The translations under genes and the position numbers were made by a program. A model generated the notes under the pieces. The model was not told the DNA's origin, made no database searches, and worked only from the letters and a program-made list of their open reading frames with translations. A DNA stretch of 64,000 nucleotides from Medicago truncatula. Lineage: Eukaryota; Streptophyta; Magnoliopsida; Fabales; Fabaceae. Below, one piece after another: positions 11,309-26,705 of the stretch; position 1 is the stretch's first letter; each line of letters starts with the position of its first letter. The stretch lies in assembly GCF_003473485.1 (NCBI RefSeq), contig NC_053044.1:38336091-38400090 (forward strand). The letters are read 5' to 3'.

Positions 11309-14300
11309 ATGACTCTGCTTAGAGTATTACGTTTGTGTATACTCTGTTGTGTTTTGTCAACACTTTGTTTCATTACTAAATGCGGCGGTTCAGATGTAAC
11401 TGTGAAATTCTTGAAAGCACCCCATGCATTCTCTCACTTGAACTCAGCAACATTTGCTTTTGAAGTTCTTAATTCTGGTAGTAACCGTTCTTGCGCAAAT
11501 TGCAGCCTCAGTTGTAAGGTTTGTTTTTCAGTAGTTGTGTATGCTTATTTTGGTTATGGCTAGTTTGTAACTTTCTAATGGCCTCACTAGTATTTAGTGC
11601 AATTTTGGATAAACAACTTAATTAAGTGCTTATAACATAAATATTTATGGTATAATAGCTTATCCTATAGCAAAAGATAAGATTAAGGCAAACTGTTTTC
11701 ATTGGCATCTTGACGAGTTTATGGAAATAAAGTGAAAATAACTTATAAACATGTCATAAACTGTGTTCGTAAACTCTTATGTTGGTAGATAAACTTAAAT
11801 AAGCCAATCCAAATAGACCCTTATTTTGTTGTCACTGTAGCTCATGAATTTGGCAATTTAGCAGTGAATTTGATTAAGTATATATGTGGAGTTTATTTCG
11901 GGGGGGACGAGGGGTGAGGTGTTAAAAGCAATTCTAATTATTGTGAAGATTCTAAGAATACCATGTATGCAGCTTGATAATGGGATCAGATCAGTTTGTA
12001 CAAATGGGAGAGTTACGTACTCAAGCTTGAAGGATGGAAATCATACTTTTGAAGTCTGCACCAATGGACATCAAGGACTCTTTGGCTGTGCTAGCCATAA
12101 CTGGACTGTTGGTTAAGAGACTATACTTCATTCCTTATTTTTGTTATCAGTTGCTTATCACTTATGGAATTTGGCCTCTTTCAATTGATTATGTGTCATT
12201 GGTAGGAAAAAGTTAAGACAAGAGGCACTTTTGGATAAACAACTTAATAAAGCGTTTATTTAGTAAATGCTTGTCATATGAGATTTCTTATCATAAGTGC
12301 TAAGATTTTATAAGTTATTTGCAACAAGATATATATGTTGAGAGCTATTTGCGTTCTCAAAACATTTGTTTTCGGTGTAAAAAAATTTTTGGTGGATAGA
12401 AATCGAAAAGGTATGGGATAAGTTTAAGTTGTTTCCATAAGCTATCTAGGAGAGCTTAGAAGCTAATAAGAGTCTATAAATTTATTTTTAGTTCTTTATG
12501 ACATTTTTGTAAGTACTTAAAAAGATGTTTGTCAGGAAAAAAGCCAAAAAGTTCATTTAAATGCCCTTATAATCTTTGTCTAAATATTGTAGCATAAAAT
12601 ATGAGTGGAATAATGTTCCAGGTTTTAACAGTTTATGCCACAAGTGTACCAGGAAAAATAATTTTCCCTATTTTGGGTTTAATAAAAATTGCACCTCAGC
12701 TAGTCTTCAATGCATAACTATCTTTTTGCCTGCGTATCTTCATCACCAAGTCCATTGAGATTCAGATATAAATTTGTTTTTCATTATATAGCATTATGAT
12801 AACAGTATTTTTTTTTTTTTCAGACACAATTCCACCAACAGCATATGTTACAGCCGCAACATCTTTCACAAGTTCTTTAAATGTTTCAGTAAATATATCT
12901 TTCAGCGAGCCATGTATAGGTGAAGGTTTTAGATGCAAGTCTGTGAATGCCTGCAATGTAAGTATATTGCTATCTGCTATTGCTAAGATTTCTCAAAACA
13001 AGATGGATCAGTTTTTAACTGTTGTTGTTATATTTGTTTACAGCTTCTTGTCTATGGTGCTGGCCAAGTTATACCATCTTCCTTTAAAATTCTGAAGCCA
13101 AACCTCATGTATTCTCTTCTTGTTAGTTTATCCTCTACTGTTCAATACAGCCGAGCAATCCTTGTAATGGATAAGAATTTCTGTACTGACATAGCTGGTA
13201 ATAGCTTTACAAGAATGCCAAATTCAAGTGTTTATATACATATTGGTGAGTGTTATTTTATCTTTTATTATGTCATAGTAATAGTAGTTTAGCGCTAGAT
13301 ATATTTAGTAATTCACGAGGGTTTGATATATCATTTTTGTAATTACTATAAGGATATACATGTCCAAATGAATATTAGTTCAAAATAGAACTTCATCTCG
13401 TTGACATATTAGCTGGTTAGTCTATTTTAAGATTACTTGTTTAAAATTGTTAATATGAAATAAACCTTTTTAAGTAAGCTAGCAAGTCATACCAGACTTT
13501 AAAAAAAAACTCAGGTCTTAGAAATAACTGTAACATACCAGGTTCAGCTTTGTTTTCTATAAAATGGTTAGACCTATTTATGCAAAGCCTAGATGGTCCT
13601 AGCCTATTTCCACCCTAATTAAAGGTGTTTCTCTGTCTTTAACACACATACTGAAAGAACAAATTTCTATATCAGTTTTTGATGTTGAAAAAACTTGGTT
13701 TGTTTCTATGGTGAGCATGATCCACAGACAGAAGAAAGGTGTATGTCAACATCAGGACTCATGTACCCGAAAAGCTAGTTCAAATTAACAGTGAAACTAG
13801 AACAGTACAGGCAACTAATGATCATAACAAGCTAAAGGTGTATCTGTACTTCTCAGCTCCAGTTCTAAATTCATCTACAGAAATCATGAATTCTCTCAAA
13901 GTTAGCCAGGGTTCACTCCTTCCAACTAGTGCAGAAAATCTTGGAAATCGTAGATTTGGGTTCATGGTTAGTTAATTCATAAATGTAGTATGTTTTAGTC
14001 TCTTAGTTGTGTTGTGTTATGCTTGTTTCAAGTGCATCTCTTCTCCTTACACATCATTTTTTGGTTAACTGTTATTGTAGATTGCCAATATCTCCTCCAC
14101 TGCTATAATCTCGGTTAACTTCAATTCGAAGTCAATAATAACCAGACAAGGGACTCAAGTTTCTCCAAATGCCCCGGTTAATTTTCTATATGGTACATGT
14201 TAATGATGTTATCCACCAAGTAAAGATTGTTTGTATTTACATGCTAACATTTTCATGGAATTCAGATTCTAAGAGACCTGCGGTGATGTTGAGTACACAT

Positions 14301-17300
14301 AGAATGAGGACAAAAGATCACAATATTCAAATATTAATTGAATTTGTCAAGCCTGTTTTTGGATTCAATACCTCTTGCATATCAATTTCAGGAGGCTTAT
14401 TAAAAAGGCAAGTATATAAGTACATGTACACTTTCTGTGATATTGCTTAAGAAAACTAAAAGTGGCTTAGTAACATTGATTTGTTGAAGAATGAGAAAGC
14501 CAAATTCCAGTTGATAATTGATATTTTCTCTTGCAACGTTTTATTTCTGACCAGCTTTCACAAACTAAAATGGAGCACATACATTGTTGAGCTACAAGCA
14601 GATGATGATTTTGTATTTGTCAGTGTTCCAGAGAACGTAACTCATGATGTTGCTGGAAACAAAAATCTAGCTTCCAATGTTCTACAAGTGAGGCACTGTA
14701 AGATTCCTTTTTATATTTTTCTTTTAGTGATTGTGTTGCAAGCTATTATATCTAAATTTTTATTTTCATTTGTTAGATGCAAGATTTTTCTTGAAAAAAT
14801 TCTATTCATTTAGACATATTTACGATTTCATGAATCATGCAGACTCGGTACCTCTCATTTCTTCTGTGATTTCTGCATTTGCAACTGCTACTTTTGGGCT
14901 GACATCGATTGCTGCGGGCCTGCTAACTATCTCAACTGCAAGCCTTCAATCTGTTGATACATTCACGAGATCGTCTTCTTTCTTGATCGTTGATCCAGCA
15001 AGGAATCTATTTGTAAGATATCTATAGCATATATATATGAGTGTTTAACATTTACACAAACTACCAAAATACCTTACGTTCTTGTATTGATAATAGAGAG
15101 AATACCACATTGATGAGGTTATTTTTTGTTAACCATGCAGAGAATTCTGTGCCATATTCAAGTGTTTGCACTAGCTAGATGGTTATCAGTTAAGTGGCCA
15201 GTTGAATTTTATGAATTTTCAAGGCATTTGCAATGGACCATACCCTCTTTTTCTGTGCCGTGGGAATCTGGACCTATGAGCCTGTTCATGGTAGGATCTA
15301 GTCCTTTTGGAAGCTCTAGTTCCTCCGCTAAAGCTTTGGCAACAATTCCAAACATGCTGTTAGGTCAGAATTTGAATTACGGTGCTTCAGTGTACGGATC
15401 ACCGCTTACTTCTTCAGAGTACCAGCAATATTTTGAGGTCAGAATTAAATTTATATATCAATCCTGCAGAAAGAATGATAATTTTTTTTATAGACAATTA
15501 ATGTCCTTAATAAACAACTCATACCTTTGCAGAGCACAAATATGAAGCCGGAAGCTGAATATATTTTGGATTCACAGCATTCCAGTGGGTAAGTTATACA
15601 TGTGTCAATGCATTATAATTTTGTTTGTGAAATTAGGTCTTTCCTTTTGATATGACAATGAACACCAATTATGAAAATGAACACCTTTTGTTTACATAAT
15701 GAATGATACTTCATTTATCAATCAGATTATTTGTTTTTTATTGTAGATGGACAGATTTTTATAGAACCATGTTTTGGCTAGCTGTGATCTGTGGTAGTTT
15801 CATGGTTCTGCATGGTTTTCTACTCATTATCCTCAAATTTAGGAAGAGAAATTCTGAAAAGAATGGAACATATGGAGCCCTCGTATTCCCAAGATTTGAG
15901 ATATTCCTTTTATTTCTAGCACTGCCTGGTATTTGCAAGGCCTCTACTGGTCTTATCAGAGGTAATTTAATTCAATGTTATTATTTGCTATGAAGCACCC
16001 CCTCCTAGACATGTACACTTGACACGACACCGAGACTCTCCCAGATATGCCCTCAATCCGAATTATTGGTGCTACGTTGATTATTTGACACCTTACCAAT
16101 GTTACCATTACCATACAATCTGTACAAACTGTTCCAAACCATTAGTGTGGTGAATCTGTACAAACAAATCATTAGGCTTAATTTTTCCTATTTATTTGCA
16201 TGGCCACAGGAGGAGCACCTGCAGCAATGGCAGTTGGAATTATACTATTGATTTTTGTGTCCACTGTGCTTCTCGCATTGTTCATGTTCCTATCAGTTGG
16301 AATCACATTTGGAAAACTTCTTCAATACAAGGAAGTTCATCATGAAGGTGAGACATTTCATTGGTATCAAGAGCTTATAAGAGTAACTCTTGGACCAGGT
16401 AAAAGAGGCCAATGGACATGGAAAGAGAAAGCTAAATCTGTTTATCTAACTATATTTGGCCCTCTATTTGAAGACTTAAGAGGTCCTCCAAAGTACATGC
16501 TTTCACAAATATCAGGTGGAAGTCAACCAAGTCAAAATGACCACATTATTGTCTCTGATGATGAAACAGAAGATGCAGAAGCACCTTTCATCCAAAAGCT
16601 CTTTGGAATTCTCAGAATATACTTTGTGTTTCTTGAATCCATTCGGCGCGTTTCACTCGGAATTTTGGCTGGTGTCTTCATTCATACACGATCACAATCG
16701 TCTAAGAGTCCAATCATTATTATGCTATCTATAACCTCTTTTATGCTATTTTTCATGGTGCTAAAGAAGCCTTTTATAAAGAAAAAGGTTCAATTAGTTG
16801 AAATCATCTCACTCACATGCGAAGTTGCATTTTTCGCTACTTGTTTTGTGCTGTTGAAGAAAGATTTTTCTGTGAGAACTGAGACTAAATTTGGGATTTT
16901 CATGCTTGTGCTGTTTTTAGTAGGGTATTGCTCACAGATTGCTAATGAATGGTATGCTTTATATGCACAAACAAAGCTTCTAGACCCTGAGGAGAAGTCA
17001 TTGTTTAGAGGTTTAAAAGTTGCTTCAATTGGGTTTGTTTTGTATTTCATCCCTCAAAAATGGATAAAAAACTTGGAGAAGAAGTTACCGCAAAATGGTC
17101 ATGCGAACAGCGAAACTCGAGACAATGCTTTGATTGCTGAAAGATGTATGCACTCCGGTAGTAGGAGTTCAGGTACACCTGATATACCATGGTTGAAAAG
17201 AGTAAGGGAACTTGCAAAAGGTAGCTTTAGTAAGGACAGAAGTGGAGTTCAAATTACTGATCCTTCTACCAGTAGTACTACTAGATGGAGTGGTTTTTGG

Positions 17301-17399
17301 GGAAACAAGAGAAGTGGTAGTTCTTCTTCTGATTATAAGCCAAAACCAAAAAAAGCCTTGGATGAAGATTTGGAAGCCATTTTTGCTTCCAAGTCATAA
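11309..17399 (+). CDS. Uncharacterised secreted-domain multi-pass membrane protein (13 exons)
   Basis: Exons read by hand: 11309-11518, 11973-12111, 12824-12957, 13044-13245, 13728-13966, 14081-14192, 14266-14407, 14555-14697, 14843-15012, 15141-15437, 15533-15588, 15747-15961, 16210-17399. They join in frame to 1082 residues and end in TAA. The start has a hydrophobic signal peptide (LRLCILCCVLSTLCF). About 590 lumenal or extracellular residues follow. These include a Cys-rich block (CANCSLSCK, CTNG, CASHNWTVD) leading into DTIPPTAYV, the kind of linker that precedes Ig-like repeats, and many N-glycosylation sequons. About eight hydrophobic segments follow from residue ~620, for example FWLAVICGSFMVLHGFLLII and AVGIILLIFVSTVLLALFMF. 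A charged Ser-rich cytoplasmic tail ends in DEDLEAIFASKS. Intron 7 needs a GC donor (AG|GCAAGT). I do not recognise a named family; a TRP-like channel fold is only a guess to test. Confidence 0.85.
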
Positions 17400-18303
17400 T
17401 ACAAAAAATATAGTTAAGACTTTGTGGATTTGCCATCCATATATACCTACCTGCAACCTTGTTTCTAGTGCTTAGATAATGTACAATTTTTATATAGTTG
17501 AACCGGTTGAATGTAATATTATAAAACTCAGATAATTTATTCACTCGAATAATGTATCGAGTTGGGTTATTAATTCAAGAAGAATGTTAATGACTGCATT
17601 TGGGGTATTAGTTAAAATACTAAAAAAAAAAGTAAGTTTACGTAAAAATGGCGTAATTATTGATAAGATAAAAGTAACAAACTTGTATTTTTAAAATAAA
17701 GTTTTTTTTAATAGATTTCTTAACGAATATCCTTGAGGTACCCAATAAGATCCTTAATTCCCGAGTTTCACACACGCAGTATAAAAAAGGTAATTAGTAG
17801 GGATTGTCGAATTTCAAATGTGAGTGGTTAAATCTCATATCGTCTATCAATGAATACAATGTTAAATTTATAAGAGAGACGACCGATTAACCTAATATTT
17901 CAAGATTATGAATGAATTTTTTTTTTTTTTTAATCATGAAAGGAGATGTTGTGTCTCCTTTGTTAGAATATTATATCTGAGAAATGAAAACGACTCATTA
18001 ACAATCTTAATACTATAATAAAATTTTATAGCATTCAATGCATGAGAGTTAAACTATTTAACCTTTTCAATAAACATTTTTTTAATTAGAAAACCTTAAA
18101 AATACGGTTAGGACACTCGTTAATCGTTAAGAGCATCATAAATATAATAATGGATTTGATTCTCAGTTTGGCAAAAAGTTTAGAATAATTGATGGCGGAC
18201 ATATTAAGCTTCTTTTTAGAAAGTCAACTTCACAAACACACACCTCTTCAGTTTTTGTCTTCTCCTCCTTAATTAATTGCTTCATATCAAATTCCATAAC
18301 ATA
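17400..18303. other. Intergenic; nothing recognised
   Basis: 3' UTR of the membrane-protein gene, then an AT-rich spacer. The last ~80 bases before 18304 are the likely 5' UTR of the first glutaredoxin gene. Confidence 0.45.
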
Positions 18304-19397
<1,094 letters not shown>

Positions 19398-20668
19398 ATA
19401 GTCACATAATGTTTCTGGAACTACTAGTATTTGCTAAAGTTTGTGACATTACTTTGTATGAATATAAAATACACAAAACAAGCATGTGTAATAATATACA
19501 CTTATGTTAGTAGAGATATAGTTGGTTATAACTATATAATTCTAAAATATGTGAAAGAGGATCATCTTAGTGGTTAATCTTTAAATATAAAACTCTGGTT
19601 ATTATTTGCAAAATTACTTTTTTTTTACTAGTACTAGCATAGCATCAATCTTTTATCCGGGTTTAAACCTAAGCCTTCAACCTCCTTGATTCTTTAGAAT
19701 TTAAGTCGTAAAATTAATAAAAATTGTAAAATTATATCGATTGTTTTAAAATTTTAAGTTGTTTACTTTGATTGGTATTAAAACTTAGTATCTTAGTAGA
19801 ATCTTTTCTATATTGGTTGTTGATCTGATCATGTTATGGGTGATTGTCCGAGTTCAAATCTTAGTTTTCAGTTGGTGAAAGAATTTGAAGCTTTTTTGAA
19901 CAAAAATGGTTTTGTTTGTTGGATTCATGTTCTCAATTAAGTCGGACGATTTAGCTAAGTATGACCTTCCTGAAGTAGAGTTTATGATTTTGTGTCTTCT
20001 TTTTTTGGTGAATGCGATTTTTGCGGATGCTTCCACCATTACATTCCTGCGTATAGTTTCTCAGTTTTTCTTCGTTGGACTTTCAGCCCATCTTGTTCAC
20101 CAAAAAAAGAGACGATTGCTCTTTAGACACCCACCGAACGACAATTAATTGTTGTTCGATACTTGTTCAAAAGGAAAAAAAAAACTACGATTCATTACTT
20201 TTTAGATTGGTTGAGTCACTTTTTAAATTGGTTCATCTAATTGAAAAAGTATTTCAAACGACTTTCTTAAATGTCTAAAGAATAATATATAAGACTCACT
20301 CTCTTATTGAATAAATACATGTGAGTCACACCACTTTAAGAATAAATCATATATAAATAATACGTGTATTTCACACGGTAAAAGAGTGATTATTTTAGTT
20401 TTTGACACATGAAAGATTAAGTGTTAGAAAAAGTGTGTTAAAGCGAATGTTGTAAATATAATGTATTTGGGGGGTATATGTATAAACGGAGAGTATGAAG
20501 TAAAATTCCATTTTAAACATATAATCAACCAACAAAAACACGGTAATTAACTAACTTCACCCGCCGCGCCAAATTTTGATGACAAGCTCATAAAAATTCC
20601 ACCAAGCAAGATCAAATTCCAACACCTGTTTTCTGTTTTCATCTAACACCTGTTTTCATATACAAGAA
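19398..20668. other. Spacer between the two glutaredoxin genes
   Basis: AT-rich with no convincing coding sequence. An isolated B-box-like GAGTTCAAATC near 19849 may be a SINE fragment. Open frames at 19906-20148 and 20075-20278 have no recognisable protein features. Confidence 0.4.
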
Positions 20669-23764
<3,096 letters not shown>

Positions 23765-24120
23765 TAGCCAAATAATATATCTGGCAGTACTTTTTTTAGG
23801 GAATATCTGGCATTACTATTTGCTATATAATTTGTGGCGTTATTTTGTATGAATATAATTTGCAAAACAAGCCTGTGTAATACTGCACTTTAATTGTGTC
23901 GGTGGAGATATATCTTTTTGGTTATTGTTTAAATATAAAACTGTGGTTCTTTAAGATGATAATGTAACTTTTGCAGAATTAATTTTTTTTTAAAAGAGGA
24001 TCATCTTGTAATATTGTGACAAAATAGAAATTAGAATCTTAAGAGTGTTGATATTTTTGTCGGGTACAATTTTGGTCCTGCAACTAAGTATTATTTTGGG
24101 GCTCTCTAAGATAATTTTAA
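23765..24120. other. 3' flank of glutaredoxin copy 2; nothing else recognised
   Basis: Contains the probable 3' UTR and an AT-rich spacer up to the left inverted arm. Confidence 0.45.
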
Positions 24121-25418
24121 TCTTTATCCATGCACAAGTAAAGTGACTTCTAAGGTGTTCCTTTTTTAACCTACCTACGTTGAACTTCCTCTTGTTTGTG
24201 AAGGTATTATTTAGGTTTACTACCTAAAAGAAATTGAGAGTTCATAACAAACCCTCATTCTACCTATGACTATTTGGTTTGGCTTCGCAAGGTAAAAGCA
24301 ACCAAGGATCGAGACTGGAAAAAATATGGTATCTATGATATGACAATTTCCAACAAAATATTTTTATCTTTGGTTTCTTAACTTATGCCTTGAGGACAAT
24401 TTGATTTTTCGAAGAAAGAAACAACAGATACTAGTTAATACTCCCATTTTCTGATAAAGTCTACCCGATCGAAGTTTACACACTTAAAAAGTCGACCGAT
24501 TGGTTGAGGGACGTGTGAGCAATCCAAAAAGCCTGATGAGCAACCATCTTTTTTCTCCTTCATCTGACTTTGAAGTCAAAACCTCTAGCTCCATTAACCC
24601 TTTTCAAACTAATTCAACTATCTCATGTCTTATTTCCTTTTTATGAACATGAATCAAATTTACTACCTCAAAGTTTACAATTGCACACACTATGTATCAA
24701 CTAAGTTTTCTTTTGCTTCTAAAGTGAAAACTTAATTTCAAACACGGTTAAAGTTTTTACAATTTAATTACGAAAGCAAATAATATATATTGTTTTGAAA
24801 TTAAGCTTTTAAAAAAGCTAACTTTTACAAATCTACAAATGAATTTTTGGTACACTTTCATACTTTTTTTTTTGAAGGATGGTACACTTTCATACTTAAA
24901 AATTTACAAATCTACAAATGAATTTACAGTATACTTTCATACCACAGAAAAAGCCCTCTAAAAACAATTTTTTTAATCCGACCTTTTGGGGGAAAAGTGA
25001 ATGGGTGCATTTAGAAAAAATATTTAAAAGGAGGTTTAAAGAGCAACCATCAAGAAATTATGTACATGCTTTCATTCAGTTAATAGCCTATCTCAGAAAG
25101 CCCAAAAACAAATGTGACAACCTAACCCTAAATAAGCCTATATAAGTGCAATCTCAAATTTTACAAAATCGTCGTGTCTGCAGCTGCACAGCGGCGGAGC
25201 GGTGTCTCCTGTGCTTGAGTTGTGAGTTCTTTTAGTTCAATTCCTCACATGTTCAGCTGTAAGGTTTTGCTAGGGTATTAGGTTATAAATTTTAGGGTTA
25301 TGAATGAATTATGATTGCTTGTGTTTAGTGCATTTAAACTGTTGAATTAGTTTATGTATAGTACCCAGTGATGAGGATCTCCCAATAATTGATAGGAAGT
25401 GCCGTATGACACACTAAA
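24121..25418 (+). repeat. Left arm of a ~1.2-1.3 kb inverted repeat
   Basis: Matches the reverse complement of 28061-29237. Long stretches are nearly identical, for example around 24950-25145 against 28262-28490. Both arms share the promoter block and the motif GGATCTCCCAATAATTG near the inner end. Between about 25147 and 25366 the arms diverge strongly. This arm also has a local duplication (GGTACACTTTCATACTT, twice, near 24850 and 24883). Confidence 0.88.
25099..25146 (+). promoter_or_regulatory. snoRNA-type Pol II promoter: site II, telo-box, TATA
   Basis: In order: AGCCCA (site II, reverse of TGGGCT) at 25099-25104, AACCCTAA (telo-box) at 25124-25131, and TATATAAG at 25139-25146. This trio is characteristic of plant snoRNA, ribosomal-protein and other translation-related promoters. 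It points right, into the snoRNA cluster. The same trio is preserved in reverse in the right arm. Confidence 0.72.
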
Positions 25419-25421
25419 AAG

Positions 25422-25500
25422 CAGCTCCGTTTCAGAGAATGATCTGATCAGCCGATATCATTTGTTGATATTGGTCTGAGATCATTTCTCTGCGGAGCTG
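25422..25500 (+). ncRNA. Strong 79-nt hairpin of unknown class in the snoRNA cluster
   Basis: CAGCTCCG at the 5' end pairs with CGGAGCTG at the 3' end. Inside it, CAGAGAA-TGATCT pairs with AGATCATTTCTCTG with one bulge, and CCGATATCA pairs with TTGATATTGG around a TTTG loop. It resembles a microRNA precursor or one hairpin of an H/ACA RNA. A diverged counterpart precedes the second snoRNA set at about 25925-26005, so it belongs to the duplicated unit. Confidence 0.5.
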
Positions 25501-25577
25501 TGTGTGAGATTTGAAACGGGTCCCCTGAGGGTTTTTTATAACTTCATCATTTCTTTTTCTTAATTTATTGTTGTAAT

Positions 25578-25739
25578 TTGGTCCGATGCCACGTCTATGG
25601 TAGCTAAACATGAGCTCTGACCAAAGATGCTATGATTGGACCAAAATCAAGAGTGCTTGTCAATTGTTTCGCATTTTGATAGGAATCTGTTGATCTTATA
25701 TACGATGATTTTGCAGAGCCGATTTGTGCGATTACATTT
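25578..25739 (+). ncRNA. H/ACA-box snoRNA, copy 1
   Basis: The 5' hairpin is closed by TTGGTCC pairing with GGACCAA. An H-box-like AAATCA follows in the hinge, then a second hairpin closed by TTTCGCA/TGTGCGA. An ACA triplet at 25734-25736 sits three bases before the expected 3' end. Size (162 nt) and order fit plant H/ACA RNAs, which guide pseudouridylation in the nucleolus. The target uridine was not determined. A near-identical copy follows at 26040. Confidence 0.68.
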
Positions 25740-25795
25740 TCTATTATTTTATAAATTTGTTTTGTTTTTGCGGTCATTGATTGTGTTGTTTTTGT

Positions 25796-25885
25796 GAAGC
25801 CTATGATGATAAAACATATCTGGAATTACCGTCTGAATAGATTTATTCTTTGATGTAAATTTCTTGGCTGTGGTACTGAGGCTTC
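25796..25885 (+). ncRNA. C/D-box snoRNA, copy 1 (snR77/SNORD65-like guide)
   Basis: Terminal stem GAAGCC/GGCTTC. Box C ATGATGA at 25803-25809, D' CTGA at 25833-25836, C' TTGATGT, D CTGA at 25876-25879. The 12 nt before D' (CTGGAATTACCG) are perfectly complementary to the conserved 18S rRNA segment CGGTAATTCCAG (530 loop). The fifth position would direct 2'-O-methylation of the U in CGGU. From memory this is the site served by yeast snR77 and human SNORD65. The guide before box D has weaker complementarity to 18S CTACCACATCCAAGG. Confidence 0.78.
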
Positions 25886-26039
25886 TGTATTTTTAATTCA
25901 TTTTCATTTTCACTTGTTTTCTTTGAAAGAAATACTGATCCAAAGAACAATCTCATCTGTCGATGCCACCATTTGTTGTTGTTGGTCGAGATCATTCAGT
26001 CTCTCGAGGGTTTTTTCTTATACATTAATTTTTGTTATT

Positions 26040-26204
26040 GGGTCTGATGCCACGTCTTTGATAGCTACATATATTTGAGCTCTGATCAAAGATGCTATGA
26101 TTGGACCAAAATCAAGAGTGTTAATCATTTGTTTCGCATTCTGATAGGAATCTGCTGATCTTATATATAATGATCCTGCAGAGCCGATTTGTGCGATTAC
26201 ATTT
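26040..26204 (+). ncRNA. H/ACA-box snoRNA, copy 2
   Basis: Close copy of the RNA at 25578-25739. GGTCTGATGCC opens the first hairpin and GGACC closes it. The hinge AAATCA is retained, and ACA is at 26199-26201 three bases from the end. Substitutions are scattered but the stems remain paired. Confidence 0.66.
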
Positions 26205-26261
26205 CTATATATTATAATATTAATTTTTTTTTTCTTCAATTTTGTTGATTTTTGTTTTAGT

Positions 26262-26352
26262 GAAGCCGATGATGATGAAACTTGAACTGGAATTACCGTC
26301 TGAATAGATTTATTCTTTGATGTAAATTTCTTGGCTGTGGTACTGAGGCTTT
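26262..26352 (+). ncRNA. C/D-box snoRNA, copy 2 (snR77/SNORD65-like guide)
   Basis: Same organisation as copy 1: GAAGCC/GGCTTT stem, box C within GATGATGATGA, D' CTGA at 26300-26303, D CTGA at 26343-26346. The 18S-complementary guide CTGGAATTACCG is unchanged, while the linker before it has drifted. Selection on the guide is therefore plausible. Confidence 0.75.
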
Positions 26353-26474
26353 GCATTGGTATCTTCGTTTTTTTTTTTTTTCACTCACTTTTTAAAAACC
26401 ATATCAGTTTAGTCTATCAACACGTCGTTGATTGATTCCTTAAACGCTTACAGCTCCATCAGGAAGAGAAGCAA

Positions 26475-26590
26475 ATGGCTAAGCGTTTGATTCCAACCTT
26501 CAATTGCATCCTTGCTGAAAAAATTGTCCCTCCTTCCAAGACCTCCGCCGGTGTTCTCCTCCCAGAGAAGACTTCCCAGCTTAAATGTGG
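26475..26590 (+). pseudogene. CPN10: First coding exon of mitochondrial 10-kDa chaperonin (truncated)
   Basis: The ATG opens MAKRLIPTFNCILAEKIVPP, followed by SKTSAGVLLPEKTSQLKCG. This is the N-terminus of plant GroES-type CPN10, the mitochondrial co-chaperonin that caps Cpn60. It ends at a possible donor (GG|GTTAAC). No downstream exon (the family's KVVAVGPG region and beyond) was found before 28000. The usual NR is NC here and the usual NSG is KCG, so it has also drifted. A 22-bp segment, AAATGTGGGTTAA followed by CTAAATCAG, is repeated at 26584 and 26618. It is best read as a captured or broken gene fragment. An intact gene presumably exists elsewhere. Confidence 0.75.
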
Positions 26591-26639
26591 GTTAACTAAA
26601 TCAGTTGAGATATGATGTTTGAAATGTGGGTTAACTAAA

Positions 26640-26705
26640 TCAGATTTGAATTATCGTCTGACTAGTATTGTTATGTGATGTTAATTTCTGGATGTTTCTT
26701 GATAA
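26640..26705 (+). pseudogene. Degenerate third C/D snoRNA relic
   Basis: GAATTATCGTCTGA, then GTGATGTTAATTTCT and a GGATGT segment, align in order with the D' guide, C' and D-guide regions of the two C/D copies. Box C, box D and the terminal stem are lost. The call is weak and rests on collinear similarity only. Confidence 0.35.

Larger units (their letters stand above)
25222..26453 (+). other. Probable 5'-UTR intron hosting the snoRNA cluster
   Basis: A good donor (GAGTT|GTGAGTT) at 25222 lies downstream of the promoter. A good acceptor (CGCTTACAG) at 26453 lies 21 bases before the chaperonin ATG. The snoRNAs would then be intronic in the leader of the chaperonin transcript. Alternatively the cluster is a separate polycistronic snoRNA transcript. 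The splice is inferred only from signals. Confidence 0.45.

Noticed and set aside
25368..25418. Additional C/D snoRNA beginning GTGATGAGGATCTCCC
   Set aside because: A box-C-like start is present, but no convincing box D or terminal stem; the right-arm copy has lost the box C.
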